The translations under genes were made by a program, and so were the position numbers. DNA of 64,000 nt, taken from NCBI RefSeq assembly GCF_047511655.1, contig NC_133386.1, forward strand, positions 174,551,146 to 174,615,145, in the 5' to 3' direction. Source of the DNA: Castor canadensis (lineage: Eukaryota; Chordata; Mammalia; Rodentia; Castoridae). This document shows, in pieces, positions 21,387-34,076 of the stretch; positions within the stretch are counted from its first letter, which is position 1, and every line of letters starts with the position of its first letter. Under the pieces are notes generated by a model, which saw only the letters and a list, made by a program, of their open reading frames with translations, did not search any database and was not told the DNA's origin.

Positions 21387-23680
21387 GAGTGAAGCAATTA
21401 TCATTACTTTAAAATAGAAAAGTAGTAAACATAGAGCATTCATATAATATCCAAGCATGTTGGATATATAATATCCAAGTGGTTAAACTTGAGCATAATA
21501 TGCAATCTATTTCAATACAAATAATGATTTTATTAGATTTGTGTGAACAGGCTGTGACTCTCCTTATCTAGGAATTGTGCAGAAATTAAGGATGGGTCAG
21601 AGAGAAGGAGGCATGAAAATGAGTAATGAGCTAGAAGAATAAACAAGAAAGGTGAAAATAGTTTATACTTTTCACATGAGCATGAGAAGTCCAATGTATA
21701 TGAAAAGTTATCTCAAGCAGGAAGATCAACAGCTGCCTTCAATTTCAGTGGCATTTCTAACAAAAAACAGATTTTTTTGTATTATAGTGACATTTATTTT
21801 AGAAGTTCAGAAAAGAAGTTTCTAGGTAACTGGGAAAAGTTAATGAAATTCTTCAAAACTAAGCAGGACAATAGGCAGTGATTCAGGAGGTGGTCCTGTT
21901 CAGTAAATGAGAATTTCAGTGGATGACCTCTGTCAACCACATCCCAGAAAAATTAAAAACAAACAAATAATAAAAAATCCAAGCTTTATTTTGAGCATGA
22001 ATCTCCAGTCTTGTTTTCTTGTATTATAGGAATTGAGACCACATAAAAATATTTTATTTGGATTCTGCTAAAGTTACTTAGGCTTCTTGGTTTTAAACAA
22101 TGCATCATTCATTAACTCCTTCATACTATGTATGTAAGGAAAATCCCAAGTTTTTCTAGGTACTAATGAAATGTAATAATCTTCTTCCTTGAGCAAAACT
22201 ATCTTGCTTAGAAGTTCTGCCAGAGTATTCCACTTATTGATAAATGATTCTAGTCATTCAAAACTGAAGTCTATTGAAAATTCCAGTGAAAGATAATTTA
22301 ATCAAGAAAAAGCAAACAAATGGAAAAAAAAAGCTACCACAGTTCTGGGATTATATTTTAATTAGGAAAAAAAAGCAATAAATGAGTGTCTGAAAATCAA
22401 ATGAATGAGTAGATGAATGGAATTGTGTTATGTAGAGTATAATAATATAACTCTATGCTGTATAGTATACAGTATAACAGTGTAATTGTCTTCTAACAAA
22501 GACAGATGAATTTTAGACTAAAACATTTTAACATTCAAAAACAATATTGGTTTTTTTTTTAGAAAATGAAATTGAGATTTGAGGATTTAAGGGATCATTT
22601 CCAATACTGGTGGGGCAGAGATTTAGGATGAAAAGTGGTTATGCAATTTACCTTTACTAATTACCCCTTAGCTATGACATGCTATTTCAATAATAGATTT
22701 ATTGCTTGTTGCCTTACATTTTTAAACTTGAAATAATTAAAAATAATGGCATTATGTATCTGTGTTGATTATTCTTAGACCACAGTTGCCGCATGCCATC
22801 CTCTGAGATTTCCAGCAGCTCCAGTAGTCATGAGGAGTCCTCTCTTTTCTGGGGCCTTCCAACAATGGTAACACTTGTCTGTAAGCTGTACTCTCTATTT
22901 TAAACTACACTTATGTTCACATATACTTCTTTATGGTTTCTGCCCAGTAGAGGCATTGAAATAAAGGCTAGAGAGTCATTGTTTCATTGGAGGAACTAGG
23001 ATAGGGACTAAGGCAGTAAGTGCATTAAATGAAAGTTGATTAAGTGACATTGGATTGTAAAAGCAATGATAATGTAGTCATGATATGCCAAGAAGTCATT
23101 GAAAAATAGTCCAAATAAATAATACAGATATTAAGTAAAACAAAATTAATAAAATAAGCCAAAAATAGCAAGATAACAATTTCTAAATGACTCGAATAAA
23201 TCATGGGGCATGCAGTAATGAAGCAAAGATCAAGTTCTACTTATGGAAATATTTAGATTTCCTTAGCTACCAGTATTGACAAAAACCACAATTTAAATAC
23301 ATAGATTAAAATAAGCTTTGATTTGAAACTCATCAGACCTTCAGGTCTCTATGCAAACAAAGGGTTGTGGAAAGTGAAGTCCAGTTAAATGGTACTTGAT
23401 TTTCTGATCAGCAGCAATTCTGAAGATGTGGTGTCCAGGCCATGAGCATCAGTACCTCCTGGGACTTCTTAGAAGTGAAAACTCTTAGGTTCCCCTCCAG
23501 GTCTCTAGAATTAAAAACCCTGGGGTTTGAGTCAGAAACTGTGATTTAACAAATCTCCTAGTTTATTTTGTTTTATGATGAGATTTAAGAACTACTGACC
23601 TGAATTATAACAGATTATTCTCAGTATGAAATCTCAGTTTGCATCCCTACACAACTCTATTTGTACCATCCATAGAATTG
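21387..23680. other. Unannotated unique sequence
   Basis: About 2.3 kb of AT-rich DNA with no recognised repeat body, microsatellite or gene. Confidence 0.5.
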
Positions 23681-23911
23681 GTACTTCTATGGTGGTACCC
23701 ATCTGCAATCTCAATTACTGGGGAGGACAAGCTAGGATGATTGTGGTCTAAGGCTGACCCAGACAAAAGGTGTGGAGACCCTGTCTCAAAAGTGCTAACA
23801 GCAAAAAGGGGGTGGGTGTGGCTAAAGTAGAGCACTGACAAGGACAAGGTCCTGAGTTCAAGCTCCAGTACTAAGAAAAACAAAAAAGAACAAACAAACT
23901 AGCACTTCTAT
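23681..23911 (+). repeat. Composite B1-ID type SINE with near-perfect TSD
   Basis: The left half reads GTGGTACCCATCTGCAATCTC, split, then TTACTGGGGAGG, GGCTGACCCAGAC and AGACCCTGTCTCAAAA. The right half is an ID-like unit, GGGTGTGGCTAAAGTAGAGCAC then CTGAGTTCAAGCTCCAGTAC, with an A-rich tail. GTACTTCTAT (23,681-23,690) and GCACTTCTAT (23,902-23,911) flank it, differing at one base. Confidence 0.88.
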
Positions 23912-25679
23912 AAGTTCTTTCACAATATGAGGGTAGTAAGAGATGTGGCTTTCCTTAATGCACTATTAAACAATTATAAAAAATAATTTTATTTTAATAT
24001 ATTATGTACAATTTGTTTCTTTTAACAATAAAAGGCTACTAGATAAGATAAAAAATGCAAGGGTTAGTATTGGTAAAGACTGGTCCCTACCATATTCCAA
24101 GTATGTATATGTGTCCTCAGCAATATACCAATAAGTCATTCGATTTTGTTATTTAGAAAATATGTTGGGATCAACTATACTTTTGACATTTCTTAGCTTC
24201 TGCAGATACCATTGTTTAAGGGTGTGCCAGACAGCTCTGTTATGATGCATCAATCACTTGCTGGTGTTTCTTGGCAGTGTGCCACCTCAGTATTTTGATG
24301 CAATGTCACATAATGCCTTCCCTGAGAATTCTTTGGTGTTTTTCAGGGATTATGCTTGGTCATTCTAGCTTATGAACAGACCTGGAGATATAGGGCAGTT
24401 CACCTTGTCTTTTTATAATAAGGGAAATTACTGTTGCATAAAGACTCTCCTCCACTATATTTGAGATAAACAATTCAGAGATTTTCTTACATGATTTCTT
24501 ATAGTACCCAGCAGGGCTTAACCTCACTTGCCTGTAGCACATAGTAGCTCAATTATACAACTCTGATTGGTTCTCCCTTTATCTGAGTGCTACTTCAATG
24601 GATAAATAAGTACTCAAAATAAACTACCTGCTTGTTGTGGGAATGGAAAGGGGAAAGGAAAAGACTGTGTCTTAGTGGAAATAGAGATTTAAATCTAAAT
24701 ATATATATTGGATCTGGAAAAGGAAGTTAAAGCTGAATAAAGAACAAACACACAAATAACATCATTGTCATAGTTACAAGGTCTTTGAAAAAATTAAGTA
24801 GGAGGATATAACAGCACAATTGAAAAGATGTGGATTTTTGGCAGCTTGGAGTGGAGTGTGTGGTTCACAAGCTTTAACATACAATAACTAGCACTCTCTG
24901 GGGAGCTTATAGACACACTGATTCCTGGGCCTCAGTCTAGACTCAGTCTAGGGGCTTGCATGCCTGGCTTTATATCAAGTTTGCAGGTGTAATGATGCTT
25001 GTTATGGTATGGGAATCACATATTGAAAATGACTGGTTAGAGGGAGAGTCTCTGAAACATCACTCAGATCTGAAGCACAAAAAGAAACTGGGTATACAAA
25101 GAATGCAAATACAAATAATAGAACCCCGGGCAAAGAAAAGATAAACAGTGCAAGTATTCTAGAAAAAGAAGGACTCCTTGGCTGGATAGCAAGTGTAATA
25201 AGGTGTGCTTTTGTACAGGAAGTTAAAGGAAGATATGAAGAGGACAGGGGAGATATGGAATGAGTTTAACGGTGCAGGTGGAGACCAGATGAGGTAGAGC
25301 AATACAGACAATAGAAACCAATGATTCAGTTTTATATGAAATAGAATGTCAGAACATCAGAGGCTTTTTGTTATATTTTTAAAACAACCATCTTCAATCA
25401 AGTATAGTGGGGTGAGAGTCAAAAACAAGAGAAGCTTCTCAGATCTACAAATGGAATTATCATGCAATAATTAGGGAGAATGTATGAAATGTTGCAATAA
25501 AGCATAGATTAGGCCATCATGTAAATATCACACATAAAAAATTAAAAATTGAAAGATGAAATACATCTAGTAAATACATACATGCTAATAATCAACTGAG
25601 TTTTTAGAAAGACTTTTGACAAAGTGGAATCCCAGTGGACCAAGTAAGATAGAGCCTATGCAGTGACTAATAGTCCAGA
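23912..25679. other. Unannotated unique sequence
   Basis: No recognised repeat or gene. Frames of 60-62 codons at 24,360-24,542 (minus) and 24,956-25,144 (plus) have no identifiable motif. Confidence 0.5.
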
Positions 25680-25935
25680 GGGTGAGCCAAACTGCTTGGG
25701 TACAAATTTTGCCCCTCTATTTTGTATGTGTGTTAGTCTAAGCAAGCTATGGGACCTCTCTGTGCCTTGATTTCCTCATCTGTGAAGCAGAACTAATTAA
25801 CAAAGAATCTATCTCATAAGGGTTCTTATGGAAATACAGCCATTGAATTACTTTGTATCAGGTAACTACTTCATCGTCAGTGTCTAAAACATGGTAAGTT
25901 GTATAAGGTGTCTGATATTATTGTTGATGTTGTTA
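25680..25935 (+). repeat. MIR (mammal-wide tRNA-derived SINE)
   Basis: The segment follows the MIR consensus in order: a 'GAGCCAAACTGCTTGGGTACAAATTTTGCCCCT'-like stretch (split), then the core GGACCTCTCTGTGCCTTGAT, TTCCTCATCTGTGAA, ATCTCATAAGGGTTCTTATGG and a 3' end with TGTCTAAAACATGGTAAG. Diverged but full order is retained. MIRs predate the placental radiation and are inert. Confidence 0.88.
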
Positions 25936-28205
25936 TTGGTATAAGTTGGGAAAGACTAATAAATTTTGAATGGGTTGGAACATAACACTGACCTCAGGAG
26001 CAATAAAGAAAACATTGACATTTTTTGTGATGGAGGAGGGAGAGCAAGAAATGATGGAGGGTAAGATGGACATTGAAAAAAGGCTAGTCATATACTCTGG
26101 AATTATAAGTAATATGGCAGTACTTTGAATTTTAAATTTTGTAGTAGAAAATAATATAAAAACTTGTGTACCTTTGATAATTTTGGAGTTAATATATAGA
26201 ATAAGGGCATTTACAAATATCTTTGAGTTTATGACTTACAAGTCTTAAGAGTCTACTTGATTGTTCCTCTGAAAAGTTCAGTCATCTTAGGATATTTGGA
26301 TACCTTAGACAATATGTAGAAGGATAGATATGTATGTATGTGTGTGCGCATATATTATATAGACAGAGTGTGGTTTATGGTTTCCAAATTTGCATTTCCC
26401 AGGTGCAGAATTTTTAAAACATTGAGATCAGTACTCAGTAAATAGAAAGATTAAAATAACTAAAAAATAAACTAGATATCAAATATTTCAAAAATATTAG
26501 AAAAAGAATTGATATAAATTGAAATCTTGTGCAATATATAATAGAAAAAGTCAAGCAGCATAGCTTTTGCTTTCACTGTTAATATAGATCTATATGATTT
26601 AAATAAAGATTGTGGCAAATATGAGGTTTTGTTTTCAATGACATATTCATTTACAAGCCTCACGAAATCTTGACTTCTTCCAAATTTTGAAACTTATCAG
26701 AAAGTTAATCAGCATCAAATGCTTCATGTATACTTATCCCATGAGTGCTGTCAAAGAAAGAGTTGGAAAATCATTTATAAATAAATGAAACAGACTGTGA
26801 ACCATATTGTATCTATTGCTTTTCTAAATAAAGATTTCTCATATATGTTTTGCTGTTCTATCATGAACAACCTTAGGACTTATTTTCAGAGGCTTTAAAT
26901 GTAATCAAACTAAAACGTCAACTTTCCATGGTTTGAAAAATGCTCACTGTTTCCTACTTCTATTCTTCAGATATCTTTAAGTTTAAATAATAGTATCAAA
27001 ACCCTAAGAAGAATAGAGATAATCAGATCTAGTCATTCAAATGTCTCTCTCTACTTCTCCCTTATGCCTTAATTTATTCATATGCACAGAATGCAGGAAC
27101 AAAATGACAGTCATTTTTTATCCCCTTTCATCTCTATGTTTTAGTCATGTTCATTCATTTCAAGAGGAAAATCTCTTTTTACTAGAGAGAACATAAAGTT
27201 TACATAAATCAGGTTCAAGGAACCCAAAAGGAGATATCCAGCCCCATCCCCAACTTCAATATATAAAATTCCAGGTAAAACTGGTATTTGTTTGTTTCAT
27301 TAGCTCATCTCAGCGCCAGTCAATGGACGAGGTCCTAGATCAATATGTATAACACATTATGGGTGAAATGGCCACTACTCTCTCTGAATGTTTGGTTTTT
27401 GAAGGACTGTTAATGGTAGGAAGTAATTTAATTAACATTAACAAATAGTAACCATTTACACTGAACTTGTAAATCCATGAAAACTAAGAAATCTCAATTC
27501 AATTTATTAAACATAGAAACTTTCTATTTGTCAGTTTCTCTTCCAGATAACTAAGCTAACAAATATCAAGAAAAATTGTCATTCTATTGGTAATAGTAAA
27601 AGCTATCATACATTTATTAAATATAAAAATATTGTAGCTATTTTAAAATTTTACATTTATCACTTGATGTCTAGAATTTTAAGCAAGAGCAATGTTAAAA
27701 CCTTTACCTAGATCACATAGGTGGTGTCATAAACAGATTTTATATACCTGTTACTCTCCAGAGTGATGGGTTTGCATTTTGCTCCCTTACTGCTCATTAT
27801 GCCATCATGCTGCTGCTGTTAGTCTAGTTTCAGGTACATAAAAAATTTTAAAAAGATTGCTTCAAGTGTTGGCATATGAATTTGTAAGAGGTGCATCTTA
27901 TTTAGTGGAAGTTCCTAACCAGAAAAACAAACAAGGATCATTCTCAGATTGGAGCAGAAAATAAGAATTATTTAACTATTATTATCTGTTTGTTATTTAA
28001 TCTATTACTTGTTGTAATAGAAAAGCTCACAAAAAGAAATAAACAGTATATAAAGTATTTTAGATAAGAGAATAATACAGTATATATGTACATATGTAAT
28101 CTGAGTAAGAATTATACCTGAATGTAGAGATGAATAATGAAACAACCCTACTCCTACACATTTACCATCACCAAGACATTTTTTTCAGTTTATATTTCTT
28201 CCTTT
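25936..28205. other. Unannotated unique sequence
   Basis: AT-rich, no recognised repeat body or gene. A short TATG/TGTG/CGCATATA run lies near 26,328-26,356. Confidence 0.5.
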
Positions 28206-28320
28206 AAAATTCAAAACTAGTGGGTGGTAAGGGAGGGGGTGGGGGCAGGGGGGAGAAATGAACCAAGCCTTGTATGCACATATGAATAATAAAAGAAAAA
28301 AAAATAATAAAATTCAAAAC
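28206..28320 (+). mobile_element. Minimal retroelement 3'-end insertion with 12-bp TSD
   Basis: AAAATTCAAAAC is repeated exactly at 28,206-28,217 and 28,309-28,320. The 91-bp body is a G-rich tract (GGGAGGGGGTGGGGGCAGGG and following), then GAGAAATGAACCAAGCC, ATGCACATATGAATAATAAAAG and a poly-A tail. Its 3' end matches the copies at 21,250 and 29,490. The TSD begins with AAAA, as expected of L1 endonuclease cleavage. Likely an L1 3' UTR cut off only about 90 bp from the tail. Confidence 0.88.
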
Positions 28321-28684
28321 GTCTTTAAGAGTATTTTTAAATAATGGCACATTCATTGTAAGTTTGCCACTACTTTTATTTCTGCACTTTGCGTAAGTTC
28401 AGAAAAGCAAGCAGGCAGAAGCATATGAGTATGATGATTTTATATAAAATGAACAATATAAATCCTGACATAATTTTTAAAAATCTATATCATAAGTATA
28501 CTTTATGTTCATGGAGAAAAGTTCATTTTATTCTATTAATTGCATAAAATAAAAAAGAAGCAATTAAGAGACAAAGTTCATTACTAACCAGATCCATATT
28601 TTATAGGCTACAAATAAGTACATCGGCTTTGAAACTCAATTATAGAATTATAGCACTTTGCTGAACAACACTTGTAAGTTGATA
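28321..28684. other. Unannotated AT-rich sequence
   Basis: Nothing recognisable between the small insertion and the target-site duplication of L1-B. Confidence 0.5.
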
Positions 28685-28697
28685 TGGCATCAGTTTC

Positions 28698-29130
28698 TTT
28701 CTGCCTTTAAGTAAATTTTTATTAGGATATATTCATGATGCAGGGAGATTCGTAGTGACAATTCTGATTAGACTTATATTACACTTTAGTTGCATTGCCC
28801 CCCTCCTCTCTCCCTTTCAGCTCCCTCCCCACCACACTTCAAGGAATTGCAGTGGTCTTTTAGTATTGTTTCATATAGGTATGTGAAGTTCATTACCATA
28901 TACCCTCTCCTTAATCTCCTTCACTTACTTTCCTCCTCTTACAAGTTCCCCCTCCCTGCACACACGGTGCCTATTTTATACTCCTGGTTTTCATAATTAA
29001 TTTTTGAGTTGACGTTCAAAAGGGTGTCTCAATGTATGCCCTCTGTGGGTGTGCTTTACTTTGGTCTATTCAATCCCTTTGAATACTCCCTCTTATCCCT
29101 TTACCTCCCACTCCTCATTTTTCTTTTTTT
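28698..29130 (-). mobile_element. L1-B 3' UTR
   Basis: C/T-rich on the plus strand (TGCCCCCCTCCTCTCTCCC, CCTCCCCACCACACTTC, TCCCCCTCCCTGCACACAC). It lies between the left TSD and the interrupted ORF2 end. It differs in wording from the 3' UTRs at 3658 and 56,828, so L1-B belongs to another subfamily. A decayed T-rich stretch at 28,698-28,725 may be the former poly-A. Confidence 0.65.
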
Positions 29131-29489
29131 TTCTCATTTATTTCCTTAATAGTAACTTATCATTTCCTCAACCAATGATAATTGAGTGCTTAAAGTACTG
29201 TTCTAAGGTTGACATTAAGACATTAGAGATGATAAAACTAACATGATTAGAGTAAGAAATACTACAGAAAGTAATTTCAGAGTGGTATGGAGGCTACACA
29301 AGACAGAACATCAAATAAGACGAGTTGTTGGTGTCTGCAAGCAGGATTTCTATGTGAAGGTTTCCTGGAGAAGAACTTCTAGGCCTCAGGGAGTTGGTGT
29401 TAAATATCTACTCACTTTGACCATCTGAGGTCAAGTTGTCATGTTTCTTTGGAACAATTAATGACATCAAAACCTCTGCCTGGAAGTGA
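29130..29489. other. Non-L1 island inside L1-B
   Basis: These 360 bases sit between the two recognisable parts of L1-B and have no L1, SINE or gene homology that I can see. Together with the following G-rich segment they may be a nested insertion on the plus strand, or 3' UTR sequence of this L1 subfamily that I do not know. The 61- and 65-codon frames have no recognisable motif. Confidence 0.4.
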
Positions 29490-29616
29490 AGGGGGGTGGG
29501 GAGCAGAGGGTGGGGGCAGGAGGTGGGGGGACAGGAGGGAGGGGGCAGGGAGGAGGGGTAGAAATGACCCAAACAATGTATACATGTGTGAATAAATGAA
29601 TAACAATAAAAAAAAA
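29490..29616 (+). mobile_element. G-rich retroelement 3' end nested in L1-B
   Basis: A G-rich tract (from GGGGGGTGGGGAGCAGAGGG onwards) is followed by GTAGAAATGACCCAAACAAT, GTATACATGTGTGAATAAATG and a poly-A run at 29,605-29,616. This is the same 3' end as at 28,218-28,308 and, inverted, 21,250-21,372. It runs opposite to L1-B, so it is most simply a later insertion into it. I could not find its target-site duplication, and the 5' limit is uncertain. Confidence 0.75.
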
Positions 29617-29839
29617 CCCCACAAACTTTTCCTGCAGCCTAGGAACATCTTTCAATACACATTCTAATATCCTTCACCTTCAGATCTTGTGAAACACTAT
29701 ATCCCTGATGCTCTACCATTCTCTTTTCCTTTCTCTCTTTCCTGGAATTCCATAGAACAGTTAGACCGTTATAAACATGTTCTACAGTTCAGTTTGTATG
29801 ATCACATTTTGTTTTTGTGTAAATGTTTATCTTTCGATC

Positions 29840-32800
29840 TAGCTTCCGTGTATGAGGAGAGAAAACATGCATCTTTTGTGTATCCGACACTGGCTAACTT
29901 CATTTAACATGATGTACTCCAATTGTATCCATTTACCTTCAAACCCCATGTCATTATTCCTTGTGACTGAATAATACTCCATTGTGTACATATACCATAA
30001 TTTCACGATCTATTCATTAGTTGTAGGGCATCTGGGTTGTTTCCACAGCTTGGCTATTGTGAATGCTGCTGTGATGAACATCAGTGCACAGGTGTCTCTA
30101 CTGTATCCTGTTTTATGTTCTTTTGGGTAGATACCCAAGAAAGGTATCACTGGATCATATGGCAGTTCTACCACTAATTTTTTGAGGAATTTCCATACTG
30201 TTTTCCATAATGGTTATATTAATTTGCATTCCCACAAGCAGTATATAATGATTCCTGTTTTGCAACATCCTCACCAGCATGTGTTGTTACTACCCTTGAT
30301 TCTGGCCATTTTAACTGGGCTGAGATAAAATCTCAGTGTTTTGTTGAATTGCATCTCTTTTATAACCGGGGAAGTTGAACACTTCATGTATTTACTGGCC
30401 ATTTGTACCTCTTCCCTTGAGAAGTCTCTGTAAATTCATGTCCCAATTTCTTCATTGTGGTTTTGATTCTTTGGGGGCTGAGTTTTTTGAGTTCCCTGTA
30501 GATTCTGGATATTTAGACCCCTGTAGGATGAGTAGCCTGTAAAGCTTTTCTCGCATACTTTGTGCTGTCTCTTGAGTCTGGTGATTGTTTCTTTGCCTGT
30601 GCAGAAGTTCTTTAGTTTAATGCAGTCCCATTTGTTCATTGTTTTTCTTAGATGCTGAGCTTTTTGAAGTTTTTCTTAGATGCTGAGCTGTTTAGGAAGT
30701 TGTTCCCTATACCTGTCTGTTCCAGTGTATTTCCTACTGTTTCTTGGAATTGTTTCAAAGTTTCAGGCTTTATATTAAAGTTTTTAATCCACTTTGAATT
30801 GATTTTGGTTCAGTGTGAAAGACAGGGATCTTGTCTCAGTCTTCTGCCTGTGGAATCCAGTTTTCTAAGCAGCATTTTTGAAGAGGCTGTCTTTTCTCCA
30901 TCGAATGTTTTGGGCTCATTTGTCAAATATCAGCTGGCTATAGATGCGTGGGTTTATGTCTGAATTTTCTATTCTGATCCATTGGTCTTCCTGTCCTTCT
31001 GTGCCAATACCATGTTGATTATATTGTTATGGCTCTGTAGTACAATTTGATGCTTCTAGCATTGGACATTTTGCTCAGAATTGCTTTGACCATTTGAGGT
31101 CTTTTGTATTTCCATATGTACTTCACAATTGCTTTTCCTATTTCTGTGCAGAATGTCATTGGAATTTTGATAGCGATTGCATTGAACATGTAGATTGTTT
31201 TTGATGGTATGGCCATTTTCACCGTGTTGATTCTACCAATTCATGAACATGGAAGTCTTTCCATGTTCTGAAGTCTTGTTTGATTTCTCTCTTCAGTGGT
31301 TTATAGTTTTCATTAAAAAGTCTTTGGTTTCTTTCATTAATTTATTCCAAGGTACTTTATTATCTTTGAGGCAATTGTAAATGGGATTGTTTCACTGATT
31401 TCTTTCTCAGTCTGTGTGTTGTTGGTATATAGAAAAGCTACTGATTTTTGTTTGTTAATTTTGTATCTTGCTACTTTGGGGAAAGAGTTTATGATTTCCA
31501 GGACCTTTTTGGTAGAGTTTTTGAGGTCTCTTAGGTATAAGATCATGTCATCTGCAAATAGGTATAGTTTCACTTCTTCCTTCCCTATTTGAATCCCTTT
31601 TATTCCTTGTTGCTGTCTTATTGCTCTGGCTAGGAATTCCAAAACTATATTGAATATGAGTAGAGAAAGTGGACATCCCTGTCTCATTCCTGACTTTAAG
31701 GGGACCAGTTTCAGTTGTTCTCCATTTAGCATGATTTGGCTCTATGCTTGTCATATATAGCTTTTATTGAGTTGAGGAATGTTCCTTCCATTCCTAGTTT
31801 CTTCAGAGCTTTTGTCATGAAAGGTGTTGGGATTTGTCACAGGCTTTTTCTAAGTCTATTGAGAGGATCACGTGTTTTTTGTCCTTGCTTTCTTTATGTA
31901 ATTTATGACGTTTATGGATTTACATATGTTGAACCATCCTTTCATCCCTGGAATGAAACTGACTTGGTCATGGTTTATAATCTTTTTGATGTGTTGTTGA
32001 ATACTGTTTGCCAGTATTTTGTTGAGAATCTTTGCATCTATATTCACTAAAGAGATTGGTATATAATTCTCTTTTCTGGTTACATCTTTATTGAGTTTTA
32101 GAATGAGTGTAATACTAGCTTCATAAAACAAGTTTGGTAGTGTTCCTTCCTTTCTATTTCCTGGAAAAGTTTGAGGAGTATTGGTGTTAGTTCTTCTTTA
32201 AAGTTTTGCTAAAATTCGGGCCTGAATCCATCAGGTCCTGGGCTCTTCTTGGACCAAGAAAAGTAGGGAGACTCTTTGTTACTGACTCAATTTCATTATA
32301 TATATTAGGATTATTTAGGTCATTAATATCTTCTTGATTCAATTTTGGTTGGCTGCATATATTTAGGAGATTATCCATTTCATCTTGATTTTCCAGTTTA
32401 CTTGAATATAAGTTTTCAAAGTACTCTCTAATTATCTTCTGGATTGCATTTGTATTTGTGGTTATGTCCTTTTTTCATCTCTGATTTTATTAATTTGGGT
32501 CTTCTTGCTCTTCCATTTTGTCATGTTGGCTAAGGGTTTGTAGATCTTGTTAATCTTTTCAAAGAACCAACTTTTTGTTTCATTGATTCTTTGCGTAATT
32601 TCTTTGATTTTGATTTCATTAATCTCAGTCCTGATTTTTGTTATTTCTCTTCATCTGCTGCTTTGGGGTTTGGTTTGTTCCTGTTTTTGTAGGAACTTAA
32701 GGTGTATTAGATTGTTTATTTGAGGCATCTCTGTTTTTTTTAAATAGGCAATTGTAGCTATAAACTTTCCCAGTAGCACAGCTTTTGTGGTGTCCCACAG

Positions 32801-32990
32801 ATTCTGGTATGTTGTATTTTAATTTTCTTTGGACTATAGGAATTTTTTGAATTCTTCCCTTATGACTTCAGTCACCATTGAGTTTTTAGCAGTGTGTTGC
32901 TCAGTTTCCATGTGTTTGAGTATTTTCTGTGGTTTCTTTTGTTGTTCAGGTCTAGTTTTATTCTGTTGTGAACTGATATGATGCAAGGGA
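29840..32990 (-). pseudogene. L1-B ORF2: reverse transcriptase and C-terminal part
   Basis: ORF2p copies L1 RNA into the genome. Minus-strand pieces in order are: 32,187-32,378 (KSLPTFLGPRRAQDL-like pre-RT), 31,868-32,131 ([49 protein letters not shown]) and 31,337-31,732 ([52 protein letters not shown]). Then come 31,019-31,222 (thumb, [13 protein letters not shown]) and a degraded C-terminus to 29,840. The RT active-site FADD is intact at 31,547-31,558. Multiple stops and frameshifts separate these pieces, so no functional protein is possible. Confidence 0.93.
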
Positions 32991-32999
32991 TTATTCTGA

Positions 33000-33640
33000 T
33001 TTTCTTGAATTTGTTGAGACTAGCTTTGTGTCCTAAAATGTGATGTTTTAGAAAAAATTCCCTGAGCTGCAGAAAAGAATGTTTATTGCCTAGTTACTAG
33101 GTGAAATACTCTGTAGATGTGGATCATGTCTGTTTGGTCTAATACGTGTAGTAGTTCTGAAGTTTCTTTGTTTATCTCTTGTGTGGATGATCTATCTATT
33201 GGTGACAGTGGCATTCAGCTCTCCCACTATCACTTTGTTAGTGTCTATCTGTGCTCTTAGGGACATTAGAGTTGTTTTTCTTTTTTAATGTAGATAAGTG
33301 CCCCTGGGTTTGGTGCACATGTGATAAGGATAGATATTTTCTCTTGATGAATTGTTCATTTCATTAATATGAAATGACCTTCATTATCTCTTCTAATTGA
33401 TTTTACTTTAAAGTCTACTTTGTCAGATATGGGTATTGCTACTCCTGCTTGTTTATGGGGTCCACTTGTTTGGAAAACTTTTTTCCACCCTTTGACTCTG
33501 AGCCAGTGTTTATTTATTTATTTATTTTCAGTTAAATGAGTCTTGTAAGCAACATAAGGTTGGGTTTTGCTTTGTAATCGAATTTGCTATTCTATGTGTC
33601 TTGATTGGGACATTGAGGCCATATGCGTTCAGTGTTAGTA
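33000..33640 (-). pseudogene. L1-B ORF2 endonuclease region, degraded
   Basis: The minus strand retains endonuclease words such as NVPIKTHRIANS and KQNPTLCCLQ near the start (about 33,540-33,630). Further on, the complement of the plus-strand 'AAATACTCTGTAGATGTGGAT' region gives the post-DFNTPLS block. The plus strand TTTATTTATTTATTTATTTT at about 33,509 is a small simple-repeat expansion inside it. No open frame longer than about 60 codons survives. Confidence 0.75.
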
Positions 33641-34076
33641 TTTAGAAGTTCCTGTTGTTTCTAGTCATTTCTCTTTCCTTGTTGTCTAGTTTTCCTGTTA
33701 CTTGTTTACTGGTATGATTGCTCAAAAGGGTTTATTCTTTCTTGCATCTACCTGCCTCACTCTACTTTCTTCTTCTATATGTAAAAGTCCTTTAAGTATC
33801 TTCTATAGCACTGGCTTGGTGGTTACAAATTCCTTTGGTTTTTCCTTGACATGGAAGGCTTTAATTTCTCCTTCAATTAGGAGGGATAGTTTTGCTGGGT
33901 AGACTCATCTGGGTTGACAGTTGCTTTCTTTCAGGTCCTAAATTATGTCTTTCCATGACATTCTTGTGTTTAGAGTTTGAGTTGAGAAATCTGATGGATT
34001 TGCCTGTGTATGTGACCTGTCTTTTCTTTTTGCAGCTTTCAGATTGCTTTCTTTGTTCTTTGTGCTGAGTGTTTGA

